Below are positions 12,437 to 25,900 of a DNA stretch of 64,000 bases, one piece after another. The translations under genes and the position numbers were made by a program. This stretch comes from Galerina marginata (lineage: Eukaryota; Basidiomycota; Agaricomycetes; Agaricales; Galerinaceae), in NCBI GenBank assembly GCA_023014335.1, contig JAECYW010000003.1, forward strand, positions 372,001 through 436,000, in the 5' to 3' direction. The first letter of the stretch is position 1; the number at the start of each line of letters is the position of its first letter. The notes under the pieces were generated by a model. The model made no database searches and was not told the DNA's origin. It was given only the letters and a program-made list of their open reading frames with translations.

Positions 12437-14935
12437 TTAGAAGTGGGGACGTGGATATATAACCATAGAAGAAGGAGGGGGTTTATCTATTCTTTGGAAA
12501 CTAAGACTTCTCTGAGGCGGTGAGCGACATAGCCTCGAGAAGATTGAGCAAAGTAACCTAATATTAACCGTATACACCCCAGCGGCATACGTCATTCTCC
12601 CAATCCCTGTAATAATTCTGCGGGGCCAAATAGAAGAATCGTCAATGCACTGCCCGTGTGCCGCTCCACGTACGTGGTCAGTGGACGCCTTACCCAGCAG
12701 GCGCGCGACGCTGAACTCGCGGTCCTTGACCCAAAGCCAAATGGCGTGGCTCGGTGCGGGGCATAGGGGCTGTTGACGGGTATATATGCAGCAACTTAGG
12801 GAATGGAGATGGGCTGCGAAATAATTGACTGGTTTCTGGGAAGTAAAGATCGTCAGTGAGAGGGGTATAGAGCAGATGATACGATGCACTGAATAAGTCG
12901 AGAGGGTCAAAGAGCTCGCCGAGGTTGAGCGTGTGGAACACGATGGATTTTGAGGTTTCTTGCCGACCCAGCGTCGAGGTATGGGTTGGAAGACGAAAGG
13001 ACAATGTGGTCAGTGCATCCCTTCCGGCGCTTCTTGGGTAGCACGGGGTCTTCATCATCTATTGAAGAGTCAGTGTTACAAGGGCTGAATCGGCTGATGG
13101 ACCGTAAAAGAAAAAATTAACATTGACGATGGGTTATAAGCTTGAGAACAAATTCAGGTCGCTGACTTGATGCCTTGGTAGCGAAATTGAAGAAAGAAAA
13201 AACATACATTTAAGCCGAATCAAGCTTCCGCGGAAGTCCTCATTCCATTCAGCATCTCAACTCTCCTCTTCGCTTTGCCCGGCTTAACCTCCACCTCCAT
13301 CTCGCCTTCCCCCCTGTAGCGCACGACAAGCGGGCACCTTTTAACAAGTGATTGAGCATATACTCGAGTATTTGAGGTTGAGGTTGAGATCGACTTGAAA
13401 GGGGGCAAATACGAAAGGTTGGGGCTCGACTTTGGATTCAAGGACGGAAGCTAGAGCATAGATAAACGTGTGATAAACTCGAAAAAAAAACTCGAGAGAC
13501 ACTCACGGGAACATGCATGACGCCTTTAGGAGTGCAGGTAAACTATGCACCGTATTCCGCGATCAGACTCCTACAGAGGACAACCTCTTGCCCACTCAGA
13601 GGTCGCGCAGCGTGAAGAAGCCAAATGAGAGTGCCAGAAGGCGTTTATGTCGGGTCGATGACGCGTTCCTGTGGTGCGCATACGCGTTCTGTGGGCTGCC
13701 AGATGACTTGAAGACAACATAAGTTTGGGAAACAGCGTACCGATCCAAAAGTCCGGGACGGGAAGGGTGTTGTCCAGCCAGTAGGTGAGGGCGGAACGCT
13801 GGGTGGGTGTCGAAGAAAATGAAGGGATTGTTTATGCCCTGTGAGAGTAGAGTATTGATACGACGAGCGGGTACCCCATTTGACTAGTGGTTTAATCAGT
13901 CAACGGGCATAGATTTGAGATTGAGCCCGAGGTCGACTTGAAATGGGGCGAATGCGAAAGGTTCAAGTTCGAGTTTGGAGTAAAGGACAGAAGTTAGAGC
14001 GTAGATAAGCGTGTGATAAACTCGAAAAAAAGAAAAGAAAAAGAAACTCACGGCAACATGCATAGTATCTTACTATCACGTGCAGCAGGATTCAAACGGA
14101 TAGGGAGATTCAAATTCGGGTCTACAGCTACTAAAACACGACATTTCTGCCAATTTTTTTGCATATTCTGAAAGCCTTTGATGTCTGCTTCACGAATATG
14201 TAAAAATATACACAAAAAGTTAAGCTGAGCTCGTTGTGGACATTATTCTCTCTTGACAACCCACCTTGAGACATAACCAATTTATGCCTCGAGCTTGAAT
14301 TACTTCGATTTAAATCACAATTTTTTGTGGGTACACTCTCATACACACTAAACACAAGTCTGCAAGAGATCAGAGTACAAAGACGAGCATAGCCCAAGAG
14401 GTAGGCGAAAAGGTCAAAAAAGCGTGACGAAATCGTGACGTTTTATGTGCTGAAAAGTTCCGTGATTAAACGTTACTTTCATTTTGAATCTCCCTGTCCA
14501 CTCTTGTATCATGCTCAATTCCACATCAAATATCTTGTAATTTGGGATTACAGCTCTTTAAGGTAAAGAGAACGTATATACAAAAAATTGAAGCAGTAGA
14601 ACTAGAACTTGTTGTGCAATATGAGATTTAAAATCGCTGGTCGGAGTTTTTTGAATCTCCTGCAACATGATAGTAGGAACGGAGGAAAACTATGCACCGT
14701 ATTCCCGAGGATGTACGCTGTGGTATCCTGGGGTGCTCATACGCGTTCTGGGGGAGGCCAGATGACTTGAAGACAGAATTCGAAGAAATAGCATACCGAT
14801 CCGTGAGTCTGGGACGGGAAGAGTGTTGTCCAGCTCTGTAGTAGGTAGGGGGCAGGGTGCTGGGCATGTAAGAACACCCAGATACGATTCCAAGGCCGAT
14901 GGATGCAAGTCTGCTGACCGCAGACGGGGACACAA
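12437..14935 (-). pseudogene. Locally duplicated, decayed coding-like sequence
   Basis: A family of diverged direct repeats on the minus strand. Segments near 13,380-13,520 and 13,920-14,070 share a frame reading VYHTLIYALTSVL then FAPFQVDL-LNLK, preceded in both by a purine/T-rich intron-like gap and ATGCATG. Segments near 13,540-13,800 and 14,680-14,850 share GQH-SRP-L-DRYA and SSG-PQNAY. The open frame at 12,690-13,058 may belong to the same locus. Frames are broken by stops in each copy, so this looks like a gene fragment duplicated two or three times and then decayed. I do not recognise the protein. Confidence 0.45.
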
Positions 14936-15504
14936 GCCACCTTGCTATAACTTCGCGTAGAGCACATAACGGAAATCTTAGAGCTCGTCGATTTTATCAT
15001 TATCGAGCTCAGCATTGCAAACGACCGTTGACGTGGCTGTCGGTGTCTGAGTCGCCTAAGCCTTCCCGTCCAAACAAGACCAAGCGACGGTCGGCGCTGC
15101 TAATCTTATCACGGATGTTGTCGTCTTTGGCTTTTTGTCACCACCACCCGAATTGTACTTGTGAATGTCAAGAAGGCCGGGTCTTCGCTGTGGATGAGAA
15201 GGCTGGGTTGTGAGCGGCAGGATGGACAACTGTTCCATTGTCGACTGTTCCCGCGTTTTAGATAGATCTTCTGCAATATAATCGAATGAACTGAGCGCAC
15301 CTGGTCAAGCCTCAAGGAACCAAGAACGAAATTGCCCAGAAGTGCCAGACGACAGAAAGACGTGACACGTAATCACGAAAGAGACGACAATACTAGTGGG
15401 AGGCTGCTCGAGAGTTAGATACTTCCACGGGTCATCGATGGAACTTAATTGGAACAAAAGTTAAAATAAATCCGAGGGGACTTCTGCATGGCTTCTCTTT
15501 GCAA

Positions 15505-15635
15505 CTTGGCCGCCATTAACGATATACTCTGTCAAAAACCAACATCACTGTACTACATCTAAGCAGAGGCGAAGAAGCCTCTGAGATGTAGGCCAGAAAT
15601 ATGGCGCAGCATAGTTAATGGCGGCCAAAGAGGAA
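15505..15635. repeat. Small hairpin element (MITE-like)
   Basis: TTGGCCGCCATTAAC at about 15,509 is repeated in inverse orientation near 15,617-15,631. Between them lies a second inverted pair, TACATCT-AGCAGAGGC and GCCTCTGAGATGTA. The whole about 130-bp block can fold into one long hairpin. The outer flanks CTCTTTG and AGAGG are partly complementary, so the terminal repeat may be longer. No clear target duplication was found. Confidence 0.5.
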
Positions 15636-15639
15636 ATGT

Positions 15640-18600
15640 CGAAGTAAAAGCGATGATCGACGATCAGAGTGAGTACTTGTAGATAGAGGAGTTGAGTAAA
15701 ATGTACAGGTGGATATGATTCCGTGAGGCTGAAAATCAGACCCTAAGCGAATGTCCATCCGTTACCAGGGCTGGTATTCAAAGTTATCAAATTTAGGTGG
15801 CCTATTAAAGTCATATGGATTGGGAGAGAAGACGGCAAATACATAGCTTCAGATAAAACTCGCCGAAATAAGGAAAACCTGACATACGAAATATAATCTG
15901 ATCGCCAGTTTTCCTTTCAAATGCCGAATGTACCACCAATTCGCAGAACGGAGTGACCTTTTAGAAAAGTAAACCGGTGAAAATTGACAAGAGTACAATA
16001 AAAGGCAAACATGTGTCATGGGCCTACGACGGGCGGCGCTGAACCGAGTGAGAGAAAGGAGATAAGATGAAAACGTGGGGAAAAACGTACGCCAGGTACG
16101 ATCTGCCAATGACCAAAATCGGGGCCAAAACAGTACGAGGGACGTCTATCAAGTAGGCACAGGGCCTAGAAGCTGATCGAATGAAGTAGAAACCATAGGT
16201 TAAAACCTTACATCGTACAACCAGAGCACCCCGCGAGACAACAAAACCTTGCATCGGCGGGTCAAGGATGGTTGTATACGTACCGGTCCTGAACGCTGTG
16301 GTTAATACCTAATAAGTATCGGTGCTTCAGAGGAAGAAGGGGTAGAAGGAAAATATCAGAACTTAATGAGAAAACAAACGGGGCCAGGACCTGAAAGGAA
16401 AGAGGGGTGTTAGCCGAATACCACAGAGAGTCAAACGTTGTGTCTGGATGAGACTGTATAAATTTGGTTATAGTGATGGGAGCGCGCCACCCACCAGAAA
16501 ATAGGTCCGCAGAGCACGCATTAGCGAACCCACAAAGAATACTAGCACATATAAATGCAGAAGGCTGAACGCGGGCAGCAAGGACGGTGCACATCCCGAG
16601 CAGCGTGGAGAAACAATGGGGTGAGGGCACCTAACAGAACGAGAGCCAGTGAAACGACGCCAGACTCCGCAGAAAAACAACACGATGAAAGGCTCCAAAT
16701 TGTGACAGGACGAAAGGGCAATAGAAAAAAAGGTGACAATGAACTTAAAAAGGTCAAAAAAACGCCAGAAATAGGCCATTCCAATCCAAGGAATTCCGTC
16801 CGAAAAGAACCACCCTCAGAATTATGCAAGATCACGACCAGCACGTCGTAAGCTACGAAACGACGTAGAGACAACTAGATGGGTCGTCTGCAGAAAACCA
16901 TCGTCAAGGTGGTTCGAGGACTGGTTATTGCATCATCGAAGCCATTGAACAAATAAAGGGGGTAAAACAAGCGAGACGCAGAAGGTCGGAACGCTTCAAG
17001 GAAGGAGGAAAACGCACATGAACAACCTTTTGTGGTAAATTTCCTGCCGTGTAGACTCCTCGCTTGGCGAGTGGACTTGAATAATATTGAATGTTAGCTC
17101 ATTGACCCAGGAAGCAAGTCTACATACCAAATGAGCCACTGAACCGACGGAATCTGTGCGGCACAATTAGTCTAACATGGACGCTGGATGGCTTTAAATG
17201 ATTGAGATTTTTATTTCACCTGAAAAGAAGGGGTCAACCGACGAATGAGAAAATAGAATTCTCGAGGCACCCTTAGCGTTCTAACCGCGGGGGAAACGTG
17301 GCGGACTTTCAGCCAACAGGAAACCCAAAGTCAGAGAATGGGAGACGTCTGACGTTCAAAAGAGCTCCATAATCATGCAAGAGCCCTCTTGGTACAAAGC
17401 CGTAAGCACATTGGGAAAGGCACAAGAGGCTTATTTGTGCTTACCAGTACCGTCCATCCGCGAGTTGCTTATGTTCGCTACCTTATCCTCAGTTTCGAAT
17501 CGTCTTAGAGTCTTGCAGTCGATACGGGAGAGTATTTCTGTGCCGTAATAACAGCAAAAAAATTCAAAGACGAGGAGTATAGGAATGAACCAAAAAGTGA
17601 ACAGAGAATACGCACTCACGATTGACAAACACCACGAAGTCCCGAGAGCATGCCTACACCCAAGGACGACAATCGCCATGGTTTCAATGCATACGCCGAG
17701 ATGTTAAAGTTTGGAGGCTGTAAAATGGAAAAAATCAGAGTGTAGAAGACCGTTGAATATACCCTACTTACCTAGTTCAACCTCTTGTAGCTTCCCCCTC
17801 AATGTGCGGGTTCAGATGACGACGCCGACGCGACGGTTTACGCGGAGCTGATTCCAGTGAGTACTGGGCATGTATCATAACAATCCTTTCTAGCTTTCTA
17901 GCGCTGTGCTGTGCATTAGATCCGGGCATACGGTTGCCAATGACGAGACTGAGACCCGAACAACAAAACACAGGAGCTCGGGCCATGTGCTGAAGCCAGG
18001 GTAAGATAGGGTGCGATAAAGACCAGATCTATAGAGAGGCGACTTGGAAGGCTTCATTCATCGACTCCGTTTCCAAAGGAGGTTAAGAGAACGTCGTCGT
18101 CATCGTCCTCGTTGATGCTGACGATAACGATCACAGTATTAGAAATTTCCCACGAATATGGACGGCTGGCCAACTCGCCCCAAATGTTGATGTGCACTGG
18201 ATTACGAGAGTATCAGTTGGATTTATAGGTAGTATAATACGAGGGTAGAAACTTAGGCGGCCTCTCAGAGTTGATCAAGTGGCTCGCCTTAATTAAGCTT
18301 CACGTCAAAGTAGATATAAATTGTCGACTGGTTGATGAACCGACTGGTAGAGACTCATTGAACATTCGACTTCTTACTCCGGCAGTGATATATTCGGTAC
18401 TACCAAGCTTACACTAATTAAGAGTACAAATCAACGTGCTTGGACGTTAGGGCAAGCCTGATACAAGTCGGGGGGCGTTTAAATAATTGTTGGTCTCACT
18501 TCGAAATACCTACCGTCTGTTTGTATAAACGACAAAATCCGAAGCAAGCAGTACGAAATTACGGCGAAAAAGACGGATTTCATCAGGAGAATCCGACCTA

Positions 18601-21600
18601 CCAACAGAATTTGGGAAGATTGTCTGTATAAACTTTATGCGCATAGATAACCGACTGATCTTCCATAACTATCTCGAGCGCTTGGATAAAAAGTCATTAG
18701 CGCGGCAATAATGTAGTGAAAAGTGCGAAGAACCAGAGTACAGCCGCCTAAGGAGAACCTCGGTGTTCCACGAAATAGATTCCGAGGCGTAAGTAGATGA
18801 TGAACCCAATAAGCCCAATATCAAAGTAAATTTTAATAATGGGCCAGAGCGTCGAAGCATACCTGTATGCTAGGTTTTTTTGCTGTTCCAGCCACGTTCA
18901 TGGGTTGAAATACATGAAGGCATTTCCCAAGCCAAAATGGGTGGGTAGATCTGGAGGGGGATTCGAACACCTGGGAAAAACCGAAGAGAAACGCAGCTAG
19001 GAAAGTAACTGGAACCGAAATGGAAGCGCACCTTGGCGGTCAATCCCCTCACTCAGCCACACTCCAACAGGTGCTTTCTCATCGTCACAGTTCTAAATAT
19101 TAACTAAAAGCCTGGAATGATAACAAAAATAAGTAATAAGGACAAGGAACTCTTGCGGCATTCAAAACTAGACCATGTCGTCCAGGAACCAACCACCCAT
19201 GAAAGTCGGTTAATGACAACAATGCGTCGTGCAAAGCGGCTACAGCTTCCCATCGAGGCGCATGGTCATAGGTGCGGACAGTGCAGGTAAGTTGGTTACG
19301 GAGGGCACGCCAGCGTCTTGGGAAACCGACAAGAGAGAGAGGGAAAGGTGAAGGGAAAGGTAAGGGAGGAAAGTAGAGTCGAGATATTTTTCTCTACGGT
19401 TGGGTAGAAACACGTCTGGTGGGTGATACAAGACGCACATGTTGCTCGTCCCTGGGACCTGCAGTTTGGGCGAGGGAAGATTGATTAAGGAAATGGAGGA
19501 CGCACTTAAAGTGATGTCCGAGCATTATGGTAGAACCTTTTACGAAGTTAAACGCATTGAAACCCTAATTCGTCTGTTGTTTAGGTCATATGCAAGACAC
19601 TGAAATGTAGAAACGGAGAAGTAAAGAACGGGTGAGCGTACCCACACCAAATAATTAGAAGAAATCCTTTGAATGAGAGAAAAACAACTTGAAAACATGC
19701 CTTTCCGTTGGGAACCAGCCTCGTGCTGTTAGAACTTCACGAAAAACCCTGTCCATTAGCTCCTTACACGACATTAGCCCGGAAGCGAGAGAGAAGGATT
19801 AAGAAATTGGAAAGGTGAAAGCTTCAAAGAGGATTGTGCAGGGTTGTTACAGAAGGAATGATAACGCACACGGTTATAGCATAGGTAAGATGTTAGTTGT
19901 CTGCCCTTGAAACGCTGAGAACACTTGGGTGGGCTTTATAACTTGCCAACCCAGAAATCAACGGAAAGAAAAAGCCAAGCCACGACTCGGCACGGAAACG
20001 GAAATCCCAACCGTCAGGAAGAAAGGAAGGGTGAAAGCGGGAAGTGCATCCCGTTAAACCTAATCATAATGAGCACCATAGGGAGGGCGCAGTAATATTA
20101 TACAACAAGTGCTCACCGAGACCATTCATTCCGGCGAGGGTTTAGACTTTCGAGGTGTCGAACGTGGCTTGTGCAAATAAGTGCGACGCAAATGTGATTA
20201 TGAGTCTGGAGTCCTAACTTGAGTATTCATCAAGCCAAATGGATAAGGAAGGAGTAAAGACAATAAGGACCCAGAGTATAAGGAGCCGGGACTAGTAAAG
20301 GCAAACTGGACAAGCCTCACGTACGCTGAGGGAGACGTCAACATCGGCGGCACCGATGGGGCATTGATGATTCACAGCACGTGCTTTGCCCATGGCGGGT
20401 GAGAGCCGGCGCACCGTTCGGTCCGGAGCTCCCCGTCGATCCTGCGAAACAGGTGCCAGAAAATGTACCAGTCGAGAGATCTCGAGCATCAAGATTGAGC
20501 ACATGTTATGCGACCACCCGTTTCGCGAAATGCTAATTGAAACGAAATTCGTGGCTCACTTAAGGTTTCTGCCATGAGTGTACAGTTTCCCAATGATGGG
20601 CCGACAGTGACGGCACCCAGCCGAATTACTGTATGAACATATGAACAGGACTACTAGCTAGGAGGTGACATAACCTCCGATTGATAAATCCCCGACTCGA
20701 AGCCGAAGCTTAACCCCCAATACGAGGTCTCAGCACCCTGCCTGTATTTTTAGCGAAACCACCCCTTTTTTATTTTTGCTCAAGGACGGCGTCTTGAGCT
20801 CTGGCCGATCTCGAAGGGCTATTTGTGGACCCACATACTTTAAAATATGGATTTACTAAAACAAGCCAAGGGAATGAAAAGCGAGGCAATTTCACCCTCA
20901 TTTGTTGATTTAGTTAAGGAACTATGGGCTCCTGTTCTCACTGGCAAAACCAACTACAATGCATATTAGAGACTGCGAAAAGTATTGACTCTGCTATGTT
21001 TTTTGGCCAATAGATCGACATAGCACAACGCTATGTATAGTAAATAGCAACGCTCCACTTTTCTCATGTACTGGGGCTCAACAGAATTCGCGGGACACAT
21101 AGGGGAACCATAGGAAAACTGGGGACCAAAACGCGAGACCGACCTGAACGAACGTTTGAATGTTTGACGGTATTCGACCCCAGAACTTGCGTTGTTACCT
21201 GTCCCAATCATTATGCCTCGACTTGAGCCGCGGAAAGTAGTAGGAATACTTCAAGCCATTTTTATCGCTTGTCAGACTATGACTGGCATTCAATCGCTCT
21301 ATGTTTAACGGCAGATCTTTCCACCTTACAAACACGCTGAATCTTGCTGCCGGTATAAAATTAACTCCATGACATCGCGGGATTGATGTCCTGAATCCGT
21401 CGTACCTGTATTTATTTCCAGAACCGATATCAGTGGATGAATGGTTGAAGTGCACATTTATTGTCTCTCTGAGTATCCGGAACCTCTTGGTGGTAGAGGA
21501 GAAAAGACTTCTGAATTACGGCTCGCGTTTCCTCAGACAACTTTACACAATGGCTAAAAGCTTTATTCGTGAGTTTCCGCTCACTTCAGTCAGCTTGATC

Positions 21601-21700
21601 ATGTTCCACAACCTCGGGGTAAACATATTGTACAACAATCTGAAATGTCAGAAACAGGCGAAATAATTTGCCCACAAATCCGGGCATATCTCGTCTAGCA
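15640..21700 (-). other. Unresolved minus-strand coding-like islands
   Basis: No family is recognisable, but several islands on the minus strand look more like exons than noise. One at about 20,310-20,445 has RRLSPAMGKARAVNHQ and lies between a CGCAG acceptor and a GTACGT donor. One at about 19,093-19,320 is a 75-codon open frame containing WRALRNQLTCTVRTYDH and DFHGWLVPG. One at about 17,640-17,745 has AYALKPWRLSSLGVGM, flanked by TTTACAG and GTGAGT. One at about 16,090-16,165 has PCAYLIDVPRTVL, before GTACGT. I could not join them into one continuous model, so this may be one or more intron-rich genes, decayed genes, or partly chance. Confidence 0.3.
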
Positions 21701-22263
21701 GACATCCTTTATTCTCACTTGAACATGCAGTTGAACCATTTTTTGGTATGACTCGATCACATGGACCATGGACACCGGTTCTGGCGACAAACGAAAGGCA
21801 AAATTGTCATCGATCAGTCTCTGTCCAATAACTAAATTACAAAGCCTAAGTGGAGGTTTTGAAAATTTAACCCGCCCTATTTCGAAGATTTTTGCATACC
21901 AACTATGAAGCAGTAGCCGTGTATTAACGGACGAAACGAGATTGTGTCTTTAGTTTTAGTTAACGTTAATCAGACAAGCGCCTGACATTCGTGGAATGAA
22001 TGTAGTCGTGTAAACACCGGCCATATTTTGTATTGCCAGTCGTTTTTCCCTCCCCTTCCGACGAGTGCGAATCATTAGGTGGCCTCGAATGCTGTTGAAT
22101 GTCAAGATATTCTTCCTTCAGGGGATGTTTTGAAGACGGCAAATGCCTGACATTTACGAGTCTGTCATTGGCAGTCTTCCTCACCCATTACTCAGATCTG
22201 AGGCACGTTGGTTAGGTTGAGAAAAATTGTGTTTTTCTATGGGCAATATCATGCCTCTGAAAT

Positions 22264-22272
22264 TGTATAAAA
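22264..22272 (+). promoter_or_regulatory. TATA box of the small secreted protein gene
   Basis: TATAAAAG lies about 80 bp upstream of the ATG at 22,347, within the normal range for a fungal TATA box. The 75 bp in between is a pyrimidine-rich leader ending TTAACC ATG C. Confidence 0.6.
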
Positions 22273-22346
22273 GGTCTCCGCTAAGTGCGTCTAGTTTGCC
22301 TCAGAGACCTCAGCAAATCCTTTCAACAACAGATCTCCTCTTAACC

Positions 22347-22925
22347 ATGCAATTCTTTGTTATATTGTCAGCTTTCATCATAGGATGTGCGGTTCAAGCT
22401 ACTCCATTGTCCCTTGCAACCGAGGGCAATGCACCAGCTCTGACCAAGACCGTAAGTACAACTATCTTGTTGTTTTGCAAGAGACCAACCGTTATTATGT
22501 AGACATTTATCACCAGCCCGGAAAGCGCTTTGAGCGCTGCGGTGGCCAGCCATGGCCTCCACAACCTCGTCGATAAGACCGCTACCAAAGTTGCCGCCAC
22601 CTCTCCTGTTCCGGCGACCAGCCTCGAAAAACGCCAGGTCATCCTCCCGGTCATCGTTTTTTGCTCCGCATCAGGTTGCTCCGGAGTTTGCGACGCGTTC
22701 ACTCTCATCGGCGACCCATTGAACACCTGCTTCGCCCCTGCGCCTGACCCATTCTTTTCAGTCTTCATCAGCAACCCGTCCGAGGTCGAACTTTTGTTCC
22801 AAGTCGGTGTCGTCAGCAATAACGCGTGCAGTGGATTGCTTCTCCTTCCGGAAACTAATGTCTGCTTCAATATCAGTCCATTCGGAGAAAGCTGGGCGGC
22901 GTTGTCCACAGGCGACACGTTCTAA
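22347..22925 (+). CDS. Small secreted cysteine-containing protein with Kex2-like site
   Basis: Two-exon gene, 22347-22451 and 22503-22925, with a 51-bp GTAAGT...TAG intron, encoding 175 aa. Residues 1-18 (MQFFVILSAFIIGCAVQA) form a typical signal peptide. A propeptide of roughly 55 residues ends in SLEKRQ, a Lys-Arg site of the kind cut by Kex2-type proteases in the Golgi. The predicted mature part is about 95 residues with six cysteines (FCSASGCSGVC, LNTC, NNACSG, NVCF) and ends STGDTF. Small secreted proteins of this design are common in agarics, and the spacing recalls proteins with a crystallin-like beta fold, but that is only a suggestion. The long antisense open frame over exon 2 is a shadow of this gene. 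Function is unknown. Confidence 0.72.
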
Positions 22926-25900
22926 ATAGTACTATGGTTAGGACTAATTAGGAATTTTTGGTCGTTAAATCGTCGGTGGAAATTCTTTGTAAGATGGTAT
23001 GGATTCGTTTTACTGGACCCGAGAAAGTGGGAAGAGATTGAAGGTTACAACATATTAAATATATTTGAAATTTGAATGCACTTTCGATCTTTTAAATACC
23101 GCTCTGAGCCCAGGGATAATTACATCATAAGGTTATACACCCAACATAGTCAGGATGTGTAAATCCCCTGCTGTGTTCAGCTGCATGAGGGTCTCAAGCT
23201 GACGGACGTATTCGGCACAGCGACCTTGTCTTGGTTTGGCCTTCAACAGATGTCGCGGCGTTAGAAACGGAGTTTACACTGCGCTTTGATGGAATTCTAA
23301 TTGTGGTATTTCAATTGGACTACACTGCACTTAATATACTGACTACATTGATGCTGAATACTGGAAGCTAGCAGCGACGGAGAAATTTTAAAGCCTAACA
23401 CAATACCGAGACCAGATTTCCATGCGAGTCGAGGAACGATAGGTTAGAAGATTTGTGAGGTAAGTGAGTGATGAGCAAAGGCGTATGCTGGGTTTGCTGC
23501 CAGTGATGCCAGCGAGCCACCTCACGATTGCTAACCCTTCTCGAGAACCGGTTGTGTATTTGAATAGCGGTTCTTTTGGAGGTCGCATCGATACTTCGAG
23601 CTCAGGGATCCGCGTGAACGTATCTTACGATATTCATAGAGGTCCTTCGGCGACTTAAATAATGTTTCCTAGATTGTTAACACCCTGAGAAATCGCAGAG
23701 TGAAGGTCTCGTTTTGGCTCACTTGTTGATTAGAATAATCTGCCTGACCTTCCAACCGTAGAATGTAGTTCAGGGCTGAGTTGCTAGGAATAGAATGTCG
23801 CGTACTTCCCGGAGCTGTCATTATCCCTCTACACTTCTATCCAAAGGTTATTCAACAACCACGCTTTACTCTCAGCCCGAGATATTGGCATGCGACGAGT
23901 TCTCATGTCTCGGAGGAACCGAATTCTACTAGAGAAGACACCCTAGAATAGACGGCGATCATCGTTATTATCAGCCTGCGATCCGAGCGAGGCACAGAGG
24001 AGTCTGTGCATCTCGAAACATGTGGTTGCTGCGGCTTACCGCCATCAGTAAAACATGTATGAGTCACGGTAGTTCAGCGCTTACCTTTGCGAGGCCAGGA
24101 ACTTGAACTTTGCTGCGCTCTGAGTGCTTAATTTTACTCTTTGCTTCCTGGGGAGTGTCGAGATGTCAAGTCTAGGCCAGTTCTTCCGTTCTCACGCTCC
24201 TACTCGTATATTTGTCGAGGGAAGTCGTGCCACTGGTATACCTCGTATTAAGAGAGTTAAATGGGGCAATGGAGCTCCGACAGTTGTACTTCACCCACCT
24301 ATTCAACCACAGTTCTAAATTTGTGTTTGTAATACATGAAAGCAGTGACCTGGCGGACAATTGCATCTCAGTCAGCCCCGAGCGTTGTTATCTGACGAGA
24401 AACTGGTTTCATAAGGGTGCTAAAGAAAGTTAACGAAAACGCTAAATCAGATAAATCAAACATCGGCAGAAAGTCATTCAATTCGACGGCTCTGCATCCA
24501 GGCATCTTCCAACTTCCTATTCCTAGTTATTTTTTCTCCTTTACCTTCTCTTCAGTTTTCCGCGGGTTAGGATAAACTTTCTCGACCAAAGCCCCATGAT
24601 CTTTGAGATGATAGAAAATAGGTATTCATTCAGTGCAGGTGCCACCGGTAAGTTTTTAGGATCCCATCTATCTGTGAAGTCAACAACTCGGAGACCATTC
24701 GCGTCCAAATGGGTCTGTTATACTGGGCCTTGATTTTGATTATGGGCGTTCACACCAAAATTACCATGACGCTTGATCGTGTTTGGACAGGATTTCTGTC
24801 ATACTTACTTCCACCCTTCCACATCCCTACTCACAATTTCTTCAAGTGCTTACGACATCTCCGACGAAGTTGGGAGAAGTCGAGAAGATTGGGTACCTCT
24901 AATACTTAGACTACATGAATATTAGTCTAGGCCACTACGCCGTGGAAATGGTCATTCAGTGTTGATTCCCGTGCCTTAGAACATCTCTCTAGCTTTCAAA
25001 CCAGAGCATGGACACACGTGCTTAACCAATACCTCTATTCTTCATAATCCCGCCTAGCTTCCGCCTCAATGTTCTGGAACTCGAAGGGTTCCATATATAC
25101 ATTAGCTCCCAGGACAGGCCCTGCCTATCAAAGGAAGGAGGACAAAGCACTCCGTGGTACTTAGCTGTAAGTTACCCCGTCTTTCCCTCGTAGATACAGA
25201 GGCAAATACGATGAGACGAAAAGCGTTAGAGCATCGGTTTTGGTCTCTTCAGTTGCAAATGAGCCATCCTCAAGGGGGACGTGGATGCTGCCTTTCAGAC
25301 GAAATGAATAAATGCCGACCTTCAAATGAAAGATCGGTAATGCATAAGATACCAAGGCGGGTAGTGGCAGTCAGTACGAAACCACATCACCAAAGCAGCA
25401 GATCGACAACGAACTGTCCAAAAACCAGAGCGTTAGATAAGGCGCGACTGGCATAACAAAACGAAAAGGGCTGACAAAACGAGAAGGGCTGTATACGCAC
25501 GATACCGGCAACGTGGTTCAGGGATTGACATATTCGGTTTGGAAGAGAGAAAAATCCAAACGAAAACACGGATAAATGTACAAAAATTTAGAGGTACGAT
25601 AAAAGGGAAACGCACTGATGTAATCTCCATTAATTTCCAAGCCTGCCTCCATGGTAATTTGGATTGGGAACGCAAGTTAGATGACTACACAAGGAACCGT
25701 GCAAGTAAAGGGTAGAACGTCTTGGCAGAATTGAGGTTAAACACTGCCTGAGCCGACGTCGTCAGGCTAGACACGAGTGAAGTGGCAAAACGCGGTGGAA
25801 GACTAACCAGAAGGTGCTTTAGAGAGCCTGCGGATTAATTATCTTTGATCAAAGCAGCGAAGGTGAGCTCTCGTAACTAGAAAAGTGCATCAGAGCTGAA

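Noticed and set aside
22394..22918. 174-codon open frame antisense to the small secreted protein
   Set aside because: It overlaps exon 2, the intron and part of exon 1 of a gene with signal peptide, intron and TATA box. Its composition follows from the opposite strand.
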